64,000 bases of DNA, from NCBI GenBank assembly GCA_002331625.1, contig DCZN01000078.1, positions 23,217 through 87,216 on the forward strand, read 5' to 3'. Of this stretch, positions 58,417-64,000 are shown piece after piece. Every line of letters starts with the position of its first letter. Position 1 is the first letter of the stretch. This DNA is from Nitrospira sp. UBA2083 (lineage in GTDB: Bacteria; Nitrospirota; Nitrospiria; Nitrospirales; Nitrospiraceae). The notes beneath the pieces were generated by a model. It worked only from the letters and a program-made list of their open reading frames with translations, did no database searches and was not told where the DNA came from. A program made the position numbers and the translations under genes.

Positions 58417-59808
58417 TCAGCGATTCACGACTTTTTGAATCATACTTCCGTATTGGGCGGTACTGCGAGTGTTATTCGCCATTTGTCCATCTTTTTCGCC
58501 TACCGAGGCGATCGGCTGAGACGATTGGGTCACAATAATCTCGACCCGCCGGTTCTTGCTCCGGCCTTCTTCCGTATCGTTGGTGGCGATGGGTCGGGAG
58601 TCCGCATATCCAACCGCCCTGACTCGATCGGAGCCCAATCCACCTTTGATCAACGCTTGACTGGCATGTTCAGCCCGGAAGCGAGAGAGTTCAGCGTTAT
58701 CCTTAAAAGGCCGGCGAGCGTCATACTTGACCGGTATGCTGTCGGTATGGCCAGCTACTTCCACACTCTGGGGTTTGAATTTGCGCAGGGCGACGCCGAT
58801 GCGTTTGACTAAGGAGGCCCCTGCTGCTGTCATGGTTACTCGCCCTTTGCCGAAGAGTTCACCCGAAGACAACGCGAGGGTGAGTCTGTCACCATGCTGC
58901 TCTAATGCCACGGTGCCCCGTTTGAGTTCTTCTTGAAGGGCGCTCATCAACTTCTCATTGACCTTGGACAGGTCGATCGTGGTGCGGGCCGTCATAATGG
59001 CTTGCCGGGAATTCTTGTTGAAAGGGTCCTGTTTTGCCGGCTTCGGCAAGCTCCGTCCGAGGCTGGCGAGGATTTGCTTCGCCTGTGACAGCTGCGAGTT
59101 CCGAGACCCGAGTTCTGCCATGGCCAGCTGGAATTCTCGATCTTTCGCGACCAGCTGCAGGTCGAGATCTGCGATGCGTTGCATCGCGTCATCGAGCTGG
59201 TCGTTGCTGAGGGAAAATTGCCGCTCCATATCGTAGACTTGCTGCTTGGCAAGCTCAAGGCCGCTTTTCGTCCTGTTGAGCTCAAGGGACATCTGCTGGT
59301 GTGTGTCGCGCTGGGTGCAGAGTCCGGCAAGCTCCTGCTCCTTCTGGTTCAACTGGGCTTCCAACGTTTCGGCGCGGGTCTTTTCCACGTTCAGCTGACT
59401 GGCGGCTGCTGTCGTTTTCTCCCGCAGAAGGGCCAGCTCATTCTCTTTGGCTGTCAGCTGTTCCAGGAGTTGTTCCAATCGTGCTTTCTCTTTCTCTGCT
59501 TCAGAAAGCTGACTCGGAGGAGTGTCGACCGTAATAGAAGTCATAGGAACAATAGCCTGAGCAGGAGAGCCCTCGGTGCTATCGACCTTATGGACATACG
59601 CTTCCCCCTCGTGACTCTGGTCCGCTTGCCGAACATCGGCCAGCTTCAGGAAGCCGACGAGCATAGCGAGAAGAGAGCCGTGACCATTATCGGATCGAAC
59701 AGCAGTTGATTGAGTGTCGTCCATGGACTGAACCGTAGCAGCCAAGCTCAATCCAGGTCCGTTCACCACGACCGTGGAAAGAAAGGCCAAGGCGATTAGT
59801 TTCTTCAT
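58417..59808 (-). CDS. OmpA-family peptidoglycan-binding protein with coiled coil
   Basis: 463-aa secreted protein. Signal peptide MKKLIALAFLSTVVVNGPGLSLAAT; then a linker, a long coiled coil (about 105-250; SEAEKEKARLEQLLEQLTAKENELALLRE, in part) and a C-terminal OmpA domain: ELFGKGRVTMTAAGASLVKRIGVAL, VAGHTDSIPVKYDARRPFKDN, LSRFRAEHASQALIKGGL, GYADSRPIATNDTEEGRSKNRRVEIIV with the peptidoglycan-binding Asp/Arg. It resembles MotB-like OmpA proteins but has no beta-barrel, so it sits free or tethered in the periplasm. Alone on its strand. Confidence 0.88.
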   Translation of the reverse strand: MKKLIALAFLSTVVVNGPGLSLAATVQSMDDTQSTAVRSDNGHGSLLAMLVGFLKLADVRQADQSHEGEAYVHKVDSTEGSPAQAIVPMTSITVDTPPSQLSEAEKEKARLEQLLEQLTAKENELALLREKTTAAASQLNVEKTRAETLEAQLNQKEQELAGLCTQRDTHQQMSLELNRTKSGLELAKQQVYDMERQFSLSNDQLDDAMQRIADLDLQLVAKDREFQLAMAELGSRNSQLSQAKQILASLGRSLPKPAKQDPFNKNSRQAIMTARTTIDLSKVNEKLMSALQEELKRGTVALEQHGDRLTLALSSGELFGKGRVTMTAAGASLVKRIGVALRKFKPQSVEVAGHTDSIPVKYDARRPFKDNAELSRFRAEHASQALIKGGLGSDRVRAVGYADSRPIATNDTEEGRSKNRRVEIIVTQSSQPIASVGEKDGQMANNTRSTAQYGSMIQKVVNR

Positions 59809-60675
59809 GTCTCACCTCGCTAAATGAATTAAGTGGCAGCAGCGTTCTTGTTGTGTGAAAAAATCAATAGTCAAAATCCAATGCCTGGGCAAGCCCTGTC
59901 CACGCGGCAACGCGTCCGTCACAAAAACAGAATGGCTGCCCAGGCACAATGCTAGACCTGATACAAGTGCGCTTTCTCGAAATTTGGGTGGTGCAAAAAG
60001 TCCTACTCTGTCCTATACGCCGTCTTCCGTCACTTTGCAACTACTGATTTTCAATGCACCAGGCGTTCAGCAAGCCCACAGAGCTCTTGAGGGTCTCCAT
60101 GATCTGGTTGGGGCGCATGATAAGGAGCAGTACCTAAGCGTAATGGTACGTAGATGGCTTAACCACACCATATCTAGGGCATCAGGTATAGGTCTGGCTC
60201 GGGCACAAACCTGAGCAAAAAAAATTTCTGGATGCCAATCAGATCAGAACTGTAAACACATGTCGACTCGTCAAACACACCTGGAAAATCGAAAGATCCA
60301 TTCAACGGTACGTTCTTCCTCGATCCCGAGGTATCATCGTCGTTCCATCACATGCTACTCGACATCGGTGGTGTTACTCGCTGCCTGGTTCACGACACAC
60401 CGTCACAGAATCCTTTCAGATTCACTGAATCGAAAGAGATACGCCTGGTGGAGGCATGTCATCGAGAAACCGGAGTGCAATTCTTTGAAATTCACACACC
60501 ATTCTTTCGGATTCTCTGTGGCATGGGCATTGCTGGTGAACCGTGTAGTGCTTGAAGAGCCATCGTCTAGTAGAGTTCCTAGTTGTTTTGGATACCTTAT
60601 GTATGGAATATGGCTAAACAAATTGAATCAATCATACGTAGGCGTGCAGGTGGAGTGCACGCGAAGGAGGGCACG
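59809..60675. other. Long intergenic stretch with no convincing gene (867 bases)
   Basis: Between the OmpA-family gene and the 80-aa membrane protein. I see no protein with a recognisable motif, no tRNA and no insertion sequence. The base composition is AT-richer than most. An imperfect hairpin (GCTCGGG/CCTGAGC, about 60196-60215) is followed by an A run on the plus strand. A regulatory RNA or decayed gene is possible but not supported. Confidence 0.4.
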
Positions 60676-60918
60676 ATGATTAAGGTCAGAAGTCAGTCCG
60701 CTCAGTATGCGGTGGAGGTGATCACGTTCGTCTTGATTATCGGTGCGCTCTCGATGGTCTGGCCCGCCATTATTGCCATCTTTCTTGGTGCCCTCTTATT
60801 GCTGCAATCATTCAGCGCCGAACCGGAGATTGCGGTGCTGTCGTGGACCGAGATCGGCAATCTGCCAATCGCCTTCGCGTCTTTCCATCGACCCGGTCCT
60901 CCGTCGAATCTCTCGTGA
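60676..60918 (+). CDS. Small membrane protein (80 residues)
   Basis: Unrecognised. GAAGGAGGG lies five bases before the ATG, an ideal ribosome site. The product has one or two adjacent hydrophobic helices (VEVITFVLIIGALSMVWPAIIAIFLGALLLLQ, in part) and a polar tail with FHRPGPPS. The preceding long non-coding stretch and the strong ribosome site support a genuine small gene. Confidence 0.65.
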   Translation: MIKVRSQSAQYAVEVITFVLIIGALSMVWPAIIAIFLGALLLLQSFSAEPEIAVLSWTEIGNLPIAFASFHRPGPPSNLS

Positions 60919-61346
60919 CGGATGGCGGGCGGAGCCTTTGTCAGTTTGTCGCAATGCGTCAGGAAGGGATGGGCTTCCGGGTTATGTATGAGTGCTGTTG
61001 CAGAACCTCGACGTATACGTGACGGTGAAAACGGCAGAGACACACGTGCGTATCAGCTGATGCCCATTGGCTGATGGTGTCACAATCGCAAACTATTCGC
61101 GGAGTGGCGTCGGCGTTTGAGCATCGATTGACAGCCCTCGGATGCACAAATGTTGACAAGTAGGAAGGCTGTGTTCAACTCAGCGGAGACTCACCTGAGT
61201 CATATGCTTCGGGGGGGCAGTCCAACGGGGCATGTCGGGAAGCTCAGAGTTGGAAGAAGGGATGGCTGTGCCGTGCATGGGTCGAGTGGAGCAAAGAGCC
61301 CCTGATACTGGGATCAGCGGCCCTTTGTTGTACCGTAACGGAACTC
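60919..61346. other. Intergenic region with a terminator-like hairpin
   Basis: 428 bases between convergent small genes. The only clear structure is the hairpin at 61294-61327; no coding signal was found. Confidence 0.4.
61294..61327. terminator. Hairpin after the PEP-CTERM gene
   Basis: AAAGAGCCCCTGAT and ATCAGCGGCCCTTT pair over 14 bp with two mismatches around a 6-base loop, 20 bases past the stop of the minus-strand PEP-CTERM gene. No T run follows. Confidence 0.5.
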
Positions 61347-61628
61347 TTATTTCTCAGCCGCTCGACGCAACTGCTTTCTGATGGAGAACAGCACCACAAG
61401 ACTCACTCCGATACCAAGCAACAGGATTGACGAGGGTTCGGGAACAGCGTGAGGTGGTCTGTCATTTGTATCGTTTCTGGGATTGTTTGTGGGAACTGGT
61501 TGGGTTTGAGCCTGTTGGGTCTGGTACACTTCCGAGCCGCTCGGCCGTCTCCCGAAGGCGTCTGCCGAAAGTGGAAACGACAGGGTGGTTAAGAAGACAA
61601 AAAGTCCGAGGGACGCGAGTATCTTCAT
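61347..61628 (-). CDS. PEP-CTERM sorting-domain protein
   Basis: 93-aa exported protein. A signal peptide (MKILASLGLFVFLTTLSFPLSADAF) is followed by a short low-complexity region rich in Gln, Thr, Pro and Asn, then the PEP-CTERM tag: VPEPSSILLLGIGVSLVVLFSIRKQLRR, that is a PEP motif, a membrane helix and a basic end. Such proteins are cut by an exosortase and sorted to the cell surface or exopolysaccharide. No exosortase gene is in the window. AAAGGAGG before the ATG at 61628 sets the start. Confidence 0.88.
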   Translation of the reverse strand: MKILASLGLFVFLTTLSFPLSADAFGRRPSGSEVYQTQQAQTQPVPTNNPRNDTNDRPPHAVPEPSSILLLGIGVSLVVLFSIRKQLRRAAEK

Positions 61629-61970
61629 GCTGCCTCCTTTGATGATCATTTCGTAATTTCGAATCAGAAAACAAAGTGACTATATGGCACGATCTGACAC
61701 CGCGTATTGTAACCAAGGTCGTTGATATAATGGGATTGTTAGTGTGTTCTCTTGAGAGGGGGCGTCCCTACGTAAGGGTGGTTGTGACCAGGAAAGAGTG
61801 GAAGGAGCGAGTGACCGAACTATCGCCTGAATGCCGGTAGACGAACACACGCTGACCGTCCACTGATCTCACCCGATTCTTCTTATACAGCTCTCTCTGA
61901 AATCGGGGAAGGCTTATGGAACGATCGTCGCTCTCGAGAAGATATTCATAGATGAGGGGTTGCGTGAGTA
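61629..61970. other. Intergenic region upstream of the PEP-CTERM gene
   Basis: About 340 bases. It must contain the PEP-CTERM promoter; a short palindrome-like patch CCCTACGTAAGGG lies near 61768. Nothing else could be assigned. Confidence 0.35.
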
Positions 61971-62357
61971 CTATCGAATATTCTCATCGAGGTTGCGGAT
62001 CAGCACGGCACGGTCATGACGATCGAGCCAGGATTGAATGCGGTCGCCTACATGAGCCGGTCGGTCAATTCTGGTGTTCTCATCATGCGGAATACGGATG
62101 TCTCGCCCTTGGGCATCCCGGATAAGATACGCCCCACCCTCTAAGGCCTGCACTTGGCCGATTACCGACATAGAGGACGGCTCCCCGGCGCACAGCGCCA
62201 CGCGTTGTTGTTCACCCAACGTCCCCGACACAATCCCCAGCCCGAGATATTCCTGTGTCGATTCTCTCTGTGCAACAGGCTGGGCACAGCTGGTCACCAT
62301 GACCAGCAGAGCAGGCAGTAGCAATCTATATCGGCAAAAGATGAGTATAGGTCTCAT
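61971..62357 (-). CDS. Small lipoprotein
   Basis: 128-aa lipoprotein: signal ending LLVMVTSC with the lipid Cys near residue 24, then a beta-rich mature part. Two repeat-like segments (SMSVIGQVQALEGGAYLIRDAQGRDIRI and IDRPAHVGDRIQSWLDRHDRAVLIRN, in part) look like an OB/barrel-like fold; GxVxxLxGxxYLIRDxxGREIRI is common in Nitrospira-type periplasmic proteins, by my recollection. Located 140 bases from kup. Function unknown. Confidence 0.65.
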   Translation of the reverse strand: MRPILIFCRYRLLLPALLVMVTSCAQPVAQRESTQEYLGLGIVSGTLGEQQRVALCAGEPSSMSVIGQVQALEGGAYLIRDAQGRDIRIPHDENTRIDRPAHVGDRIQSWLDRHDRAVLIRNLDENIR

Positions 62358-62515
62358 GGATCGGACCTCCACAGATGGTAAAGGTGAGCACCGGTTTCTG
62401 GCGGACAGGACAGCCGCACGTTCATCACTATTTCATAGAGAAGCAGAATGCTCAAGAAAGAGAGGGAAATATAGTGACTCAAGCGAGATGACACGCGAGC
62501 TCGTGGACTGACTCT

Positions 62516-64000
62516 TTAGATTTCCACTACGACACCGATTTCAACAACCTGTTCGGCGGGAATATGGAAAAAGGAGCTGGCGCGTTGGGAATTGCGGCTG
62601 AGGAAGATGAAGAGACGTTCTCGCCAGAGCGCCATACCCGGTTTCGGCGTCGCAAGTGAATTCACGCGGCTGAGAAAGAAAGTCGCGCTGTCGAGATCCA
62701 CCTCCAGCCTCTGTGAACGGCAGGCCACAAGCAAGCGAGCAATATTCGGTGTCTCCATGAATCCATATTGCACCACGACTCGTCGCACACCTGGTGCGAG
62801 AGGTTCGATCCGCACGTGATGGCTGCCCGTGACGGTTGGAACGCGGCAAGTCATGGTTGTCAGGAAGACCAGTTGTTCATGGAGTACCTTATTGTGACGG
62901 ACGTTCTGCACAAACGAGGGTGGCGTCAAGTCGGTAAACTGCGTCAGATAGACTGCCGTGCCCGGCACCCGCGTCAAGCGCTGGGCTAGCACCTCCTTCA
63001 GGTAGGTGGTCAGTTGCGGCATTTTGCTCCAGAGGTGTTTCGCAACGAGTCGACGACCCCCATTCCAGGTCGCCATCAACAGGAACAGGCCGGCGCCAAG
63101 GAGGAGCGGGAGCCAGCCACCGTGAGGGATCTTCAGCACATTGGCACCGAAGAACGAGAGATCCAAGGCCAGGAAGGTACCGGTCACGAGGGTCGCCAGC
63201 GGCCAATTCCATTTCCATTGACGCCGGGCGACGACGAAAATCAGCAGCGTGGAAATCACCATGGTGCCAGCCACGGCGATCCCGTAGGCGGCGGCTAGAT
63301 TGCTGGAAGTGTGAAAGAACAGGACGAGACTGGTGGTGCCGATCAGCATGAGCACATTGATGGCAGGCACATAGACTTGACCGATCTGTGACGCGGAGGT
63401 GTACCGGATGTCCATGCGTGGCAGATACCCCAACTGAATCGCCTGCTGCGTGAGAGAAAAGGCACCGCTCAGCATGGCTTGCGACGCGATGATGGTTGCC
63501 ATCGTCGCAAGCACCACGAGTGGCAGGAGAAACCATCCGGGCGCCAATAAGTAGAACGGACTCGTCACGGCCTCCGGCTGCCGGGCCAGCAAGGCGCCCT
63601 GTCCCAAGTATTGCAACACGAGTGATGGGAGCACCACGCAGTACCAGCCGAGACGAATAGGCCCTTTCCCGAAGTGGCCCATGTCGGCATAGAGGGCTTC
63701 GGCCCCTGTCAGCACAAGAAACACACTCCCTAATACGGCGAAGCCCTGTGTCGGATGGTCCAGCAGGAACCGGACGGCATGGCGAGGGCTGAACGAGGCA
63801 AAGACCTCGGGGGTCTCCACGGCACTCGTGATTCCCAGGACAGCGAGCGTGAGGAACCAGAGCAGCATGATGGGACCGAACCATCCACCGAGGCGCCCGG
63901 TGCCGTGAGACTGGATCGCAAAGAAGATGAGCAACACGGCGATGGCAATCGGCAGAGTATAGGGTTGATAGGCGATTGTCTCGACCTCGATGCCTTCCAC
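62516..64000 (-). CDS. kup: Kup/HAK/KT-family potassium transporter, partial (5' end off the right edge)
   Basis: K+ uptake permease. The last 494 codons are in the window and about 100-150 N-terminal residues are missing. GAEALYADMGHFGKGPIRLGW (the family GxEALYADxGHFG motif), LVLQYLGQGALLARQP, FSLTQQAIQLGYLPRM and IPHGGWLPLLLGA are hallmarks. About nine membrane helices are followed by a soluble tail (about 350-494) ending in FFHIPAEQVVEIGVVVEI. Proton-coupled K+ uptake is usual. Confidence 0.93.
   Translation of the reverse strand: MEGIEVETIAYQPYTLPIAIAVLLIFFAIQSHGTGRLGGWFGPIMLLWFLTLAVLGITSAVETPEVFASFSPRHAVRFLLDHPTQGFAVLGSVFLVLTGAEALYADMGHFGKGPIRLGWYCVVLPSLVLQYLGQGALLARQPEAVTSPFYLLAPGWFLLPLVVLATMATIIASQAMLSGAFSLTQQAIQLGYLPRMDIRYTSASQIGQVYVPAINVLMLIGTTSLVLFFHTSSNLAAAYGIAVAGTMVISTLLIFVVARRQWKWNWPLATLVTGTFLALDLSFFGANVLKIPHGGWLPLLLGAGLFLLMATWNGGRRLVAKHLWSKMPQLTTYLKEVLAQRLTRVPGTAVYLTQFTDLTPPSFVQNVRHNKVLHEQLVFLTTMTCRVPTVTGSHHVRIEPLAPGVRRVVVQYGFMETPNIARLLVACRSQRLEVDLDSATFFLSRVNSLATPKPGMALWRERLFIFLSRNSQRASSFFHIPAEQVVEIGVVVEI

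Noticed and set aside
58260-58420. tRNA gene suspected from a GC-rich stem
   Set aside because: The stem is a simple 12-bp hairpin with a 9-base loop; no cloverleaf or T-loop consensus is present. No tRNA was seen anywhere in the window.
60196-60225. Rho-independent terminator at the GCTCGGG/CCTGAGC hairpin
   Set aside because: It is followed by an A run on the plus strand, and on the minus strand the T run comes before the hairpin, so neither strand has a terminator.
60260-60679. 139-residue plus-strand frame in the 59.8-60.7 kb gap
   Set aside because: No recognisable motif, no ribosome site, composition like non-coding sequence; it also runs into the ribosome site of the 60676 gene.
62889-63884. 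331-residue open frame inside kup on the same strand
   Set aside because: It is the alternate frame of a high-GC membrane-protein gene; Arg/Ser/Pro-rich with no motif, while the kup frame shows all family motifs.

Overview
The window looks like a chromosomal segment of a Nitrospira-type nitrite oxidiser (phylum Nitrospirota). This is inferred from the gene content (single-copy Arg and Lys genes in one run, LL-diaminopimelate aminotransferase, LarB/LarC, a PEP-CTERM protein, a DrrAB-type exporter next to a Lon-N protein), from moderately high GC by eye, and from a dispersed stem-loop repeat of a kind I associate with Nitrospira genomes. No rRNA, tRNA, CRISPR array, insertion sequence or phage gene was seen. 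Both edges cut genes: a CaCA antiporter on the left and a Kup-type K+ transporter on the right.

Layout. 1-9.6 kb: CaCA antiporter, larC, a secreted protein, larB-gpsA, a small zinc-ribbon membrane protein, a split arginine dihydrolase / ornithine cyclodeaminase pair, truD and a metallophosphoesterase. 9.7-16 kb: hicBA, a HEAT membrane protein, a large SAM-cyclase-ATPase-TPR signalling protein and an MBL hydrolase. 16-23 kb: a SirB1-like protein, a LonN-DrrA-DrrB operon, a CrtC/AttH-like secreted protein, two small membrane proteins, TauE, and two copies of a dispersed repeat. 23.2-27.1 kb: an accessory insert in which three start/stop-overlapping genes (CHAT protease, unknown 310-aa protein, LCAT-like lipase) lie beside an orphan higA whose higB has been cut down to its last codons. 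27-34 kb: lipoproteins, a lipid methyltransferase-like protein, and a run of uncharacterised genes ending in a macro-domain protein. 34-46 kb: glutamine amidotransferase, dapL, folK-panC, PilZ-MazG, rmuC, a rifampicin-phosphotransferase-like enzyme, glycerate kinase, lytic transglycosylase and a type-5 uracil-DNA glycosylase. 46-57 kb: transaldolase/Fsa, small lipoproteins, and the operon argD-argF-argG-argH-lptM-like-lysA-dapA-dapB. 57-64 kb: gpmA, OmpA-family protein, PEP-CTERM protein, small lipoproteins and kup.

How genes work together. ArgD, ArgF, ArgG and ArgH make arginine. The pair at 5.5-7.5 kb would take arginine to ornithine and then proline with release of ammonia, so the window holds most parts of a possible ornithine-ammonia cycle. 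DapA, DapB, DapL and LysA give lysine and diaminopimelate by the aminotransferase route. LarB and LarC make part of the nickel-pincer cofactor; LarE is not here.

The best candidate for an undescribed system is the CHAT-unknown-lipase operon (23229-26589). It pairs an intact His/Cys caspase-like protease with an intact Ser/Asp/His lipase, is tightly coupled, and sits at a broken toxin-antitoxin locus. A role in anti-phage or stress-induced membrane damage is inference only.
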